From Arthrobacter sp. (GTDB lineage: Bacteria > Actinomycetota > Actinomycetes > Actinomycetales > Micrococcaceae), in contig NZ_JAPSHJ010000005.1 of assembly GCF_031179985.1 (NCBI RefSeq), forward strand, positions 62,001 to 126,000: 64,000 bases of DNA. Direction: 5' to 3'. A program made the position numbers and the translations under genes. Below the pieces are notes generated by a model. That model ran no database searches, was not told the origin of the DNA, and worked only from the letters and a program-made list of their open reading frames with translations. Shown piece after piece: positions 52,877-61,663 of the stretch (within the stretch, counting starts at the first letter, position 1; each line of letters starts with the position of its first letter).

Positions 52877-55534
52877 TTACTTGAACATTGACTGCTGCAG
52901 CGGCGTAACGGTCAGGGACTTCAGGCGGGCAGTGCCGCCGTCGGCGAACAGTGCTACCTCGCCTGCGCCCGGGCCGGGGAACACCTGGTCTGTGATGGTC
53001 CGTTGGCCGCCCTGGGCGAAGACCTCCACCGAGGAGCGGTCAACGTAGATCCGCAGTGTCACGGTGCCGTCGGCGTTCAGCGTGACGGGGGCCGAGTCGA
53101 CCGAGGTGAACAGGGGGTGGAATCCGGTGTTTCCGGAGTTGCCCCGGTCCACGTACACCTCGCGGCTTGATGCGTCGTAGCCGATTACCGTGGAGTGTGT
53201 CCCGTCGCCAAGGACTGTGATGCCCGATTTTGCTGCTGTTCCGGGCGCGAACGTTACGTCGATCCGCTGGACGTCACCGGAGGCCGATGCCGGCAGGGGG
53301 TGCGTGCCCGGGGTGATACTGGCGCCCTTTCTGTCGCTGTAGCTCGCCTTGGTGCCGAGCTTGTCCACTTGCTTCACGGCCTTCTGGGCCAGCCGGGGCC
53401 CGGCAGGTGTTTGCGTCAGCGAGACTTCACGCGGCAGGGACATGGCACTGCGCCACGGTGAGGTGGGGATGGTGTTGGCGTAGTCCCAGTTGTTCATCCA
53501 GCCCAGCATGATTCGTTTGTCCTCGGGCATGTTGCCGAAGGAGACCGAGGCGTAATAGTCCCGGCCGTAGTCCAGCCAGTCGTAGGAGTTGATCCGGGGC
53601 CTTGCCGGTGCAGACGAGGCAATGAATTCGTCCGCCAGGATGTGGCCCCAGCCGAAGCGGTTGTTGTCAACGATCCTGATCTGCGCCTGACGGCCCTTGA
53701 ACTCGGACACGTTCCAGTTGGCCCAGTCCAGAACCTCACTGTTTGCTCCTGTTGTGGACCGGACCACTTGGCCGTCCACCACCAGGTTTACGCTGGTTTC
53801 ATCCGAACGGGGCACTGCCGCCTGGTCGGTCAGCATGACGTGGTCGAGCGTGAGGTGCCCCCAGCCGCCGGTGGCCTGATCGACGATCCGCAGCTGCGCC
53901 TGTTTGCCCGCAAACTCCGAAACGTCCCAGCCCTTCCAATTGAGCTGGCCGGAGTCGTCCCCTGACAATGTCCGCACGACGCCGCCGTCCACCAGCAGTT
54001 GGGCCTCAAGCACCTGGCCGCTCTCGGGGCTGCGCTTGCCGCCGCCCACCAGAAGGCTGATGAAGTTGCGCGTCAGAGTGAACTCGGGGGACGTGAGGGT
54101 TCCTTGACGATTGTCGCCAGGGGTGGCGCCGGTTTCCCAAGTGTTGATTCGCTTGGCGCCGATGAAATAGTCGCCGCCGGAGGTGGCGGGCTGGAACGAC
54201 GGCGCGAGGTCACCGGTGCCAGTCCAGCCGGCATCGGCGAGGGTGCTGCCGTCCGGAACCTCAAAACCGTCGAACAGCAGATCGCCGGCCGGGGGAGTGT
54301 TGTCCAGTTTGTCGGACACGCTTGGGTGCTGGCCGCCGCCCACCAGGAAGTTGATGTAATCGCTGTCCACAGTGAAGTCGGGGGAGGACATGGAGCCCAG
54401 TGGCCAGTCGCCGTCGTTGAAGGAATTGACCAGTCCGGCGCCGGCGAAGCCAGTGACAGGGCTCTGGCCGGGGAGGGACCCTGCTGCTGGTGTGTCGCCA
54501 AAGGGTCCGTTCTTCCAGTTGCCGGGCTCATTGCTCACGGTCCAGCCGTTGTAACTTCCGTCGTTGAACCCAGCTATCGCCGTTCCGGACGGCAGGGACT
54601 CGCTTGGCCTGGTGCTCTCGGAGGTGAAGGTTGTGCCATCGAAACTGCCCACGAAGTACTGGCCGGCCGAGCCCCCGGCCACCCCGCCCGGATTGATGTT
54701 GACCACCATGACCCATTTGATGTTGTTCGGATCGCCGTCCACGGCCAGCGGGAAGAGATCCGGGCACTCCCAGAGCCCGCCTGTAGCGTTGGCCGGCCCG
54801 AATTCGCTGAGGGCTGTCCAGTCCTTGAGGTCCGTGGACTTGTAGAGCAGCACCTTGTGGTCGGTGGCCTCTACGGCTGTCATGACCCAGTAGCCGCCGC
54901 CGTCGGGGGAGCTGTACCAGAAGACCTTGGGGTCGCGGAAGTTGGCCGAATTCCGGTTCAGGACGGGATTTTCGCTGTATTTGGTCCAGGTCTGGCCGTC
55001 ATCAAGGCTGTACGCGAGTGACTGCGCCTGCAATCCGCGGTGCGGGGAGACGTCCTTGTACGCGCTGGTATAGATGGCGACCAAGGGCGGGTTCTCCGCA
55101 GTTCCGAAGCCCGTGGAATTGTCCTTGTCCACCACAACGCTTCCCGAGAAAACATCCTCCTGATCATCTGTGGAGATGGCCAGCGGCTGCTCCTTCCAGT
55201 GCACCAGATCCGGAGACGTGGCATGCCCCCAGGACATGTTCCCCCAGGTGTTGCCCGAGGGGTTGTGCTGGTAGTAGAGGTGGTAAACGCCCTTGTGGTA
55301 GACCATCCCGTTGGGATCGTTCATCCAGTTTTTTTCCGGCGAGAAATGGACTGCCGGGCGGTACTGTTCCTGCCCCAGGCTGCCTTGGGGGCTTCCGACG
55401 TCGGACTCTCCCGCCGAGACAGGACCACCCCCGGCGAGCAAGCCCGCAAGCGTTAGTCCCGCAAGCGTCAGCGCCGGAAAAGATTGAAATCTTGATGTTC
55501 GTTTCGCGTGCATATTTAAAAATTCGCCCTTCAT
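52877..55534 (-). CDS. Secreted GH32 fructan hydrolase, copy 2
   Basis: 885 aa (start ATG 55534 or 55513). Signal peptide core ALTLAGLTLAGLLAGGGPVS. Catalytic D73 in NWMNDPNG, FRDPKVFWY and WECPDLF. The catalytic domain is interrupted by the same four-module insert order as copy 1 (two TSPxF/VGGGxxP units, two VDGxVVR/GWGHL units), so the two genes share descent, but sequences have diverged. C-terminal beta-sandwich VDRSSVEVFAQGG. A perfect palindrome (55555-55566) lies just upstream. Probably splits a different fructan linkage or size from copy 1; this cannot be told from sequence. Confidence 0.94.
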   Translation of the reverse strand: MKGEFLNMHAKRTSRFQSFPALTLAGLTLAGLLAGGGPVSAGESDVGSPQGSLGQEQYRPAVHFSPEKNWMNDPNGMVYHKGVYHLYYQHNPSGNTWGNMSWGHATSPDLVHWKEQPLAISTDDQEDVFSGSVVVDKDNSTGFGTAENPPLVAIYTSAYKDVSPHRGLQAQSLAYSLDDGQTWTKYSENPVLNRNSANFRDPKVFWYSSPDGGGYWVMTAVEATDHKVLLYKSTDLKDWTALSEFGPANATGGLWECPDLFPLAVDGDPNNIKWVMVVNINPGGVAGGSAGQYFVGSFDGTTFTSESTRPSESLPSGTAIAGFNDGSYNGWTVSNEPGNWKNGPFGDTPAAGSLPGQSPVTGFAGAGLVNSFNDGDWPLGSMSSPDFTVDSDYINFLVGGGQHPSVSDKLDNTPPAGDLLFDGFEVPDGSTLADAGWTGTGDLAPSFQPATSGGDYFIGAKRINTWETGATPGDNRQGTLTSPEFTLTRNFISLLVGGGKRSPESGQVLEAQLLVDGGVVRTLSGDDSGQLNWKGWDVSEFAGKQAQLRIVDQATGGWGHLTLDHVMLTDQAAVPRSDETSVNLVVDGQVVRSTTGANSEVLDWANWNVSEFKGRQAQIRIVDNNRFGWGHILADEFIASSAPARPRINSYDWLDYGRDYYASVSFGNMPEDKRIMLGWMNNWDYANTIPTSPWRSAMSLPREVSLTQTPAGPRLAQKAVKQVDKLGTKASYSDRKGASITPGTHPLPASASGDVQRIDVTFAPGTAAKSGITVLGDGTHSTVIGYDASSREVYVDRGNSGNTGFHPLFTSVDSAPVTLNADGTVTLRIYVDRSSVEVFAQGGQRTITDQVFPGPGAGEVALFADGGTARLKSLTVTPLQQSMFK

Positions 55535-55554
55535 TGCGCGTGCCTTTCCCCGTA

Positions 55555-55566
55555 GACAACGTTGTC
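55555..55566. promoter_or_regulatory. Palindrome before GH32 copy 2
   Basis: GACAACGTTGTC, perfect 12-base palindrome 20 bases upstream of the ATG; resembles a LacI-family operator core (AACGTT). Confidence 0.5.
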
Positions 55567-55634
55567 AGTGAACGGAACGCTAGGCTAAGTCCAGGGGACA
55601 AGTCAATGAATAAAAAAGTTGTTGACACGCTTTA

Positions 55635-55648
55635 GTAACGCGCGTAAC
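55635..55648. promoter_or_regulatory. LacI-type operator copy 1 in divergent region
   Basis: GTAACGCGCGTAAC; a near-repeat of 55666-55679, 31 bases apart, in the region between GH32 copy 2 and the second lacI gene. Confidence 0.6.
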
Positions 55649-55665
55649 CTCGATCCCACGTCTTG

Positions 55666-55679
55666 GTAACGCGCTTTAC
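55666..55679. promoter_or_regulatory. LacI-type operator copy 2 in divergent region
   Basis: GTAACGCGCTTTAC, sharing GTAACGCGC with the copy at 55635; together they may bind one dimer pair. Confidence 0.58.
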
Positions 55680-55771
55680 TCACGAGGTGGACGCGGACCT
55701 AAGGGACATCAGACTCACGCACTACCGCCAGTCACAGCGACGGCGTCAACGCAGACCACCGGAGAATTTCA

Positions 55772-56842
55772 ATGGCGAAGAACGGGCCCATCACGAAGTC
55801 GGCTGCAGTGCGGGATCGGGGCGTCACCATGAACGACGTCGCGAACCATGCAGGCGTCAGCCGCACCACCGTGTCCTTCGTTCTGAACAACCGGTCCACC
55901 GCCAATATCTCGGAAGAAACCCGCAAGCGCATCATTGAGTCGGTGCAGGAACTGGGCTACCGCCCAAACGCCGGCGCACGTGCATTGGCCTCCCAGCGAA
56001 GCGACTGGTACGGGCTGGTCACGGAAATCGTGACGGCCCCGTTTGCAGTGAACGTCATCAAGGGCGCCCAGGACCAAGCCTGGCTTGACCGCCGGTTCCT
56101 TCTCATTGCGCCCTCCGACCAGGCCGATGCCGTAGGACCCAACCAGGGCATGGAAGATGCAGCCATTGAAAAGCTGCTGGAACAACGGGTGGAAGGGCTT
56201 TTGTACGCGGCGACGTTCCACCGCGGCGTGCATGTTCCGAAAAGCGCCCATGAGGTTCCCACTGTCCTGATCAATTGTTTCGATGCGGACGGGAAGCTGC
56301 CCTCGATCGTCCCGGACGAACGCGCCGGCGGCAGGGTTGCCGTCGAGCGTTTGCTCGTGGCTGGCCACCGCAGGATCGGAGTCATCAATCTGGACCCGCA
56401 GATCCCGGCGGCCGTCGGGCGTTTGGAGGGTGCACGCGACGCGCTGGCGGGCGCCGGGCTGGAACTGGATCCGGAGCTGGTGGTGTCCGGATATGCGACG
56501 GCGGACGGGGGCTACGAGGCGGCCTGCGAAATCCTGGACCGTTATCCAAAAGATGAACGGCCAACCGCCCTGTTCTGCCTCAATGACCGCATGGCGATGG
56601 GCGCCTACGACGCCATTAAGGAACGGGGCCTGACCATCCCCGGGGACATCGCTGTGATCGGCTTCGACAACCAGGAACTGATTGCGGCCTACCTCAGGCC
56701 AAAGCTGACCACGGTTGCGTTGCCCTTCGAGAAAATGGGCGCTCTGGGAGTCCGGACGCTCGCCGCTCTGACAGCAGGACAGCCGATCACTGCCGACCAG
56801 CAACTGGTCGACTGTCCGCTGCTAGAACGCTCTTCGGTCTGA
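55772..56842 (+). CDS. LacI-family regulator of fructan transport operon
   Basis: 356 aa. HTH: TMNDVANHAGVSRTTVSFVL and RIIESVQELGYRPNAGARAL; effector domain with AVIGFDNQELIAAYLRPKLT. GGAG ribosome site. It is divergent from GH32 copy 2 and lies 78 bases before the ABC transporter operon, so it probably controls both. Its operator set (GTAACGCGC type) differs from that of the other LacI, suggesting separate inducers. Confidence 0.92.
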   Translation: MAKNGPITKSAAVRDRGVTMNDVANHAGVSRTTVSFVLNNRSTANISEETRKRIIESVQELGYRPNAGARALASQRSDWYGLVTEIVTAPFAVNVIKGAQDQAWLDRRFLLIAPSDQADAVGPNQGMEDAAIEKLLEQRVEGLLYAATFHRGVHVPKSAHEVPTVLINCFDADGKLPSIVPDERAGGRVAVERLLVAGHRRIGVINLDPQIPAAVGRLEGARDALAGAGLELDPELVVSGYATADGGYEAACEILDRYPKDERPTALFCLNDRMAMGAYDAIKERGLTIPGDIAVIGFDNQELIAAYLRPKLTTVALPFEKMGALGVRTLAALTAGQPITADQQLVDCPLLERSSV

Positions 56843-56920
56843 CCGTGAAATCAATGTCGAAGAGCTGACCCTTACCCACCCCTTCACCTTGCTGATGAAG
56901 ATAGGAAAGAGATACCCATC

Positions 56921-58597
56921 ATGACACAACCCCGATACCTGAGGTCTGCCCGCGTGGCAGCGGCCGGACTGGCGGTAGGCGCAATGCTGCTGACCGGTTG
57001 CGTTGCCACCGTCAATAAGTCCGCCGGCACGGACGCAGGCGCGAACGCGAACGCCTTCCTGACCATCCCGCGTGAGGACATGGGTACGTTCGTGCAGAAC
57101 TTCAATCCGTTCGCGCCAACCGTGAATCCGATGGTCCAGCAGTCGATCTACGAATCCCTGCTGATCTTCAACCCGGCCAAGGGAAACACGACGCCGTGGC
57201 TCGCCACGGAGTGGAAGGCCGCCGACGACGGCAAGTCCATCACTTTCACCTTGCGCGACGGCGTGAAGTGGTCTGATGGTCAGCCGCTGGTGGCGGACGA
57301 TATCGCCTACACCTTCGAACTCCAGAAGAAGATTAAGGGCGGCTTCGACTACCTGGATAAGGTAACCGCTGAAGGCACCAACACGGTCACGTTCAACTTC
57401 AACAAGCCATGGTCGCCAGCGCTCCACGAGGTGGGACAGCTCAGCATCCTGCCGAAGCACATTTGGTCAGCGCTGGCCGATCCGGAGAAGGACGCCAACG
57501 CGAAGCCTGTCGGTACCGGCCCGTACACCGAGGTGGACAGCTTCCAGGCCCAGTCCTTCGTGCTGAAGAAGAACCCCAACTACTGGCAGCCGGAAAAGCA
57601 GAAAATCGCCGGTATCAAAATGCTCGCCTTTGCGGGCAACGATGGGGCCAACCTTGCCGCTGCTAACGGCGACGTGGACTGGGCTCCGCAGTACATTCCG
57701 AACATTGAGAAGACGTTCGTCTCCAAGGACAAGGAACACCGTCAATACTGGTTCCCGGCTACAGGTTCCATGATCAACTGGCAGCTCAATACCACCAAGG
57801 CGCCGTTCAACGATGTTGACGTTCGCAAGGCGTTGAGCATGGCTGTGGACCGTGATCAGGTGACCAAGATCGGCATGAGCGGCTATGCCAAGCCCGCCGA
57901 CTGCACAGGGCTCTCCGGCAACTACGAGACCTGGAAGAACAGCGAGGTCAAGGACAACTGCACCTGGACCAAGCTTGATGTGCCGGCGGCGAACGACCTC
58001 CTGGACAAAGCCGGCTATCCCAAGGGTGCTGACGGCAAACGCACGCTCAAGGACGGCAAGCCTTTTGAGTTCAAGATCTCCGTGGGTGCGACGTCTTCTG
58101 ACTGGCTCTCCGTTGCCAACGTGATCTCACAGAACCTCGCCGAGGTTGGCGTGACGGTCAAGGTTGATTCGCCGGACTGGGCTGCCGTGGTGGCTGGCTA
58201 CGAGACCGGCGACTTTGATTCCGGCATTGTGTGGAGTGCCAACGACCCCAGCCCGTACAAGTACTTCAGCACCTCCATGGGCACAGCGACCGTGAAGCCG
58301 GTGGGCACTAAGACGTTCGACAACTACCACCGCTTCGGAGACACCAAAGCTGATGCCCTGCTGGCCGAGTTCGCTGCAGAGGCCGACGAGTCCAGGCAAA
58401 AGGACATAGTCAACAAGCTGCAGGAAGAATACAACGACGCCGCTCCGCTGGTCCCGCTCTTCTCCGGCCCGGAATGGGGTGCCTTCGACGACACCCGCTT
58501 CATCGGCTGGCCCACCCAGGACAACCCGTACGCAACCCTCTCGGTCCGTGCGCCCACCACTGTCCTGGTGCTGACCTCGCTGGAACCGCGCAAGTAG
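56921..58597 (+). CDS. ABC transporter substrate-binding lipoprotein (SBP family 5)
   Basis: 558 aa. Lipoprotein signal with LLTGC (C27). The family-5 fold is shown by NPMVQQSIYESLLIFNP, WKAADDGKSITFTLRDGVKW and KPVGTGPYTEVD. The family covers peptides, nickel, and some oligosaccharides. Flanked by a LacI gene and a GH32 gene in one run, it is likely to bind fructo-oligosaccharides outside the membrane. AGGAAAGAG ribosome site. A hairpin follows before the first permease. Confidence 0.92.
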   Translation: MTQPRYLRSARVAAAGLAVGAMLLTGCVATVNKSAGTDAGANANAFLTIPREDMGTFVQNFNPFAPTVNPMVQQSIYESLLIFNPAKGNTTPWLATEWKAADDGKSITFTLRDGVKWSDGQPLVADDIAYTFELQKKIKGGFDYLDKVTAEGTNTVTFNFNKPWSPALHEVGQLSILPKHIWSALADPEKDANAKPVGTGPYTEVDSFQAQSFVLKKNPNYWQPEKQKIAGIKMLAFAGNDGANLAAANGDVDWAPQYIPNIEKTFVSKDKEHRQYWFPATGSMINWQLNTTKAPFNDVDVRKALSMAVDRDQVTKIGMSGYAKPADCTGLSGNYETWKNSEVKDNCTWTKLDVPAANDLLDKAGYPKGADGKRTLKDGKPFEFKISVGATSSDWLSVANVISQNLAEVGVTVKVDSPDWAAVVAGYETGDFDSGIVWSANDPSPYKYFSTSMGTATVKPVGTKTFDNYHRFGDTKADALLAEFAAEADESRQKDIVNKLQEEYNDAAPLVPLFSGPEWGAFDDTRFIGWPTQDNPYATLSVRAPTTVLVLTSLEPRK

Positions 58598-58662
58598 TCC
58601 CACCGCCTCCCTGGCCTCGCTTCGCTTCGTCCAGGGAACCCGGGCAGCGTGGGCCCACCCAC

Positions 58663-58693
58663 CGCTGGTCGCCGGCATCCCCGGCGACCAGCG
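58663..58693 (+). promoter_or_regulatory. Stem-loop between binding-protein and permease genes
   Basis: Perfect 13-bp CGCTGGTCGCCGG / CCGGCGACCAGCG with a 5-base loop and no T-run. Such hairpins often stabilise the upstream message, giving more binding protein than permease. Confidence 0.6.
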
Positions 58694-58789
58694 CTGAACT
58701 GCCCGCCCGGCGGCGCCTCCCCGTATAGAGGGACAAGCCAGCCGGGCGTGGCCCCAAAAGTTCCATAATTCCCGAAATGGAGGGAAACC

Positions 58790-59767
58790 GTGCGCTTCAT
58801 TCTCCGCCGTCTTGGTTTCTACCTGATCGCCTTCTGGGCATCCATCACCCTGAACTTCCTGCTCCCGCGCTTCATGCCCGGCGACCCCGTCTCCCGCATG
58901 TTTGCCCGCTCCCAGGACAGATTGCAGCCTGAACAGATAGAGGCTCTGCGCAAGCTGCTCGGAGTCGACAGCCGGCCCCTCTGGGAGCAATACATCGGCT
59001 ACCTGCATAACGTGTTCACCGGCCAGATGGGCGTCTCCATCTCGCGTTTCCCGACTCCAGTCACCGAGGTTATCTCGACCCAGATCGGCTGGACCCTCCT
59101 GCTGGGCGGTACCGCGCTGGTGATTGCCGCCGTCGTGGGCAACCTGCTCGGCATCCTCGCAGCCTGGCGACGCGGCGGGGTGATCGATTCGGCGCTGCCG
59201 CCGGTGCTGGTGTTCATCGGTTCGTTCCCGTATTTCTGGCTCGCGATGGGTGCGCTGTACTTGTTCGGCGTGGTGCTGGGCTGGTTCCCGATCCGCCACG
59301 CATTCACGGACGGATTGGAGCCCGCGTTTACCTGGGAGTTCATCGGCGACGTCGGTGCTCACCTTGTACTGCCGGCGTTGACGATTGTGCTGGTATCCAT
59401 AGGCGGCTGGATGTTGGGCATGCGGAACACCATGATCGCCACGAATTCGGAGGATTACATCACCATGGCCGAGGCAAAGGGTCTCCGGCCGGGCCGGATC
59501 ATGCTCCGCTACGCAGCACGGAACGCCATGTTGCCGTCGGTCACGAGCTTCGGCATGGGGCTGGGCTTTGTGGTGGGTGGTGCGTTGCTCACCGAGGTGG
59601 TGTTCGCATACCCCGGTGTTGGCTACCAGCTCCTCAATGCAGTCCAAGGCCTCGACTACCCGCTCATGCAGGGCCTGTTCCTGACCATCACCGCCGCCGT
59701 GCTGTTGGCGAACTTCCTGGTGGACATCCTCTACGTCCGTCTCGACCCGCGCGTGCGCAGCAACTGA
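58790..59767 (+). CDS. ABC permease, DppB/OppB type
   Basis: 325 aa, six predicted helices. N-terminal MRFILRRLGFYLIAFWASIT and PRFMPGDPVSRM are typical of the B subunit; the EAA loop reads ITMAEAKGLRPGRIMLRYA. Works as a heterodimer with the next permease. GTG start. Confidence 0.93.
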   Translation: MRFILRRLGFYLIAFWASITLNFLLPRFMPGDPVSRMFARSQDRLQPEQIEALRKLLGVDSRPLWEQYIGYLHNVFTGQMGVSISRFPTPVTEVISTQIGWTLLLGGTALVIAAVVGNLLGILAAWRRGGVIDSALPPVLVFIGSFPYFWLAMGALYLFGVVLGWFPIRHAFTDGLEPAFTWEFIGDVGAHLVLPALTIVLVSIGGWMLGMRNTMIATNSEDYITMAEAKGLRPGRIMLRYAARNAMLPSVTSFGMGLGFVVGGALLTEVVFAYPGVGYQLLNAVQGLDYPLMQGLFLTITAAVLLANFLVDILYVRLDPRVRSN

Positions 59768-59777
59768 GGGACCCATC

Positions 59778-60704
59778 ATGACAACCGCAATTCTGAAGCA
59801 GCCCGTTGAGCACACAGCTGCCCGCAAGCCCAACCGCAGTTTCGTCCACGGGCTTATCACCAACAAGAAGGCCCTGGTGGGCATGATCGTGATGCTCGTG
59901 TTCATTGCGCTTGCTTTGCTGGCCCCCGTGCTGTTCCCTGGAGACCCGTCGCGGATCACCGCGATGGCCTCGCTGGAACCGTCTTCCGAGCACTGGCTAG
60001 GCACCACGGCCAAAGGCCAGGATGTGCTCGCCCTGACTGTCCACGGCTCACGCAGTTCCCTGTTCGTTGGGTTGACTGTCGGCTTCGCGTCCACCTTCAT
60101 TGGCATTTTGGTGGGCCTGGCCTCGGCGTACTTTGGCAAGTTCATTGACGAAGCACTGTCCCTGGTAACCAACATCTTCCTGCTCCTGCCCGGATTGCCG
60201 CTTCTTGTCATCCTGGCGGCGTTCCTGCCGCCGGGTCTGGGAACCGTGATCCTGGTCCTCGTTGTAACCGGCTGGGCCGGGTCGGCACGTGTGTTGCGCT
60301 CCCAGGCGCTGTCCATCCGCTCAAAGGACTTTGTGGCCGCAGCCGTGGTGTCCGGGGAACGGGCGGGCAGGATCATGTTCCGCGAGATCCTGCCGAACAT
60401 GGCCTCAATCGTCATGGGTACCCTGCTGGCCTGCGTGATCTACGGCATCGGCGCCCAGGCAGGGCTGGAGTTCCTTGGCTTGGGTGACGTCAGCACGGTC
60501 TCCTGGGGCAACAACCTCTTCTGGGCCGGCAACGAGGGCGCCCTGCTGACCGGCAGCTGGTGGGTCTTTGTGCCCTCGGGTGTCTGCATCGCGCTGGTCG
60601 CGTTCGCACTAGCGCTCGTCAACTACGCCGTGGACGAGGTCACCAACCCCCGGCTGAGGAAAATCAAAACCCCAAAAATTACCGAAAGGAGCGCCGCAAA
60701 ATGA
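59778..60704 (+). CDS. ABC permease, DppC/OppC type
   Basis: 308 aa with six predicted helices. An N-terminal cytoplasmic segment precedes LVGMIVMLVFIALALLAPVL. GTTAKGQDVLALTVHGSRSS is the OppC-type motif, and the EAA loop is VAAAVVSGERAGRIMFREIL. It starts 10 bases after the partner permease, and its stop overlaps the ATPase start by four bases (ATGA). Confidence 0.93.
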   Translation: MTTAILKQPVEHTAARKPNRSFVHGLITNKKALVGMIVMLVFIALALLAPVLFPGDPSRITAMASLEPSSEHWLGTTAKGQDVLALTVHGSRSSLFVGLTVGFASTFIGILVGLASAYFGKFIDEALSLVTNIFLLLPGLPLLVILAAFLPPGLGTVILVLVVTGWAGSARVLRSQALSIRSKDFVAAAVVSGERAGRIMFREILPNMASIVMGTLLACVIYGIGAQAGLEFLGLGDVSTVSWGNNLFWAGNEGALLTGSWWVFVPSGVCIALVAFALALVNYAVDEVTNPRLRKIKTPKITERSAAK

Positions 60705-61663
60705 CAGTCTCCCAAGTTTCCTTCGGTTCCCACGAGCCAGTCCTCGAGGTCAAGAACCTCACCGTCAAGTACATCGGTGACACCCGCTCCACCACCGCCG
60801 TCGACCGTGTTTCCTTCAGTATCGGCACGGGTGAGGTGTTCGGGCTGGCGGGCGAGTCCGGCTGCGGGAAGTCCACCATCGCCAACTCGGTCATGCGGCT
60901 CCTGAAAGATCCCGCGAAGATCGCCGGCGGCAGCATCTCCTTCGGCGGCAAGGACGTCCTGGCCATGAGCCAGGAGGAGCTGCGCCGCTTCCGCTGGCAG
61001 GACGTGGCCATGGTGTTCCAGTCGGCCATGAACTCGCTGAATCCGGTGCTGACCATCGGAGAGCAGATCGTGGATATTTTCACCACACATGCGGGCTACA
61101 CGCGCAAGGAATCACTGCGGCGGGCCGGTGAGTTGCTCGAATTGGTGAGGATCGACTCCGCACGCCTGAAGTCCTACCCGCACCAGCTCTCGGGCGGCAT
61201 GCGCCAGCGTGCGGTGATCGCCATGGCCGTGGCGCTCAAGCCGTCCGTTTTGATCCTGGACGAACCCACCACCGCGCTGGACGTGGTGGTGCAGCAGGAA
61301 ATCATGGCCCAAATCAAGGAACTCCAACGCGAACTGGGCTTCTCGGTCCTCTTTATCACCCACGACATGTCCCTCATGGTGGAGCTCTCGCACCGCATGG
61401 CCGTGATGTACGGCGGCCGGATCGTGGAGACCGCCAAGGCCCAGGATGTCTACACAAACCCCCGCCACCCGTACACCCAGGCGCTGATGAGTGCGTTCCC
61501 GCCGCTCACCGGTCCGCGGGTTCCGCTGACGGGACTACCCGACGGCGTGAAGTTCCGGAACATTCCGGACCTTACGGAAGCAGCACCTGGCCATTTCGTG
61601 GCACCAGTCAGTGCCGACGCTTCAGCGGCTGACACCGCCATCATGGAAGGAGCCGCACGATGA
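60701..61663 (+). CDS. ABC ATPase, OppD/DppD type
   Basis: 320 aa from ATG 60701 (GAAAGGAG ribosome site). Walker A GESGCGKST, signature LSGGMRQRAVIAMA, Walker B LILDEPTTALDV, H-loop FITHDMS. The C-terminal oligopeptide-type extension (NPRHPYTQALMSAFP) is present. Powers import together with the next gene. Coupled to it by an ATGA overlap. Confidence 0.95.
   Translation: MTVSQVSFGSHEPVLEVKNLTVKYIGDTRSTTAVDRVSFSIGTGEVFGLAGESGCGKSTIANSVMRLLKDPAKIAGGSISFGGKDVLAMSQEELRRFRWQDVAMVFQSAMNSLNPVLTIGEQIVDIFTTHAGYTRKESLRRAGELLELVRIDSARLKSYPHQLSGGMRQRAVIAMAVALKPSVLILDEPTTALDVVVQQEIMAQIKELQRELGFSVLFITHDMSLMVELSHRMAVMYGGRIVETAKAQDVYTNPRHPYTQALMSAFPPLTGPRVPLTGLPDGVKFRNIPDLTEAAPGHFVAPVSADASAADTAIMEGAAR

Noticed and set aside
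53999-55021. 340-codon frame on the plus strand inside GH32 copy 2
   Set aside because: Antisense shadow of a confirmed GH32 gene, with no recognisable domain or ribosome site.
58127-60415. 762-codon open frame on the minus strand across the permease genes
   Set aside because: It is antisense to two clear permeases and the end of the binding-protein gene, has a composition typical of the complementary frame of GC-rich membrane genes, and shows no family motif.
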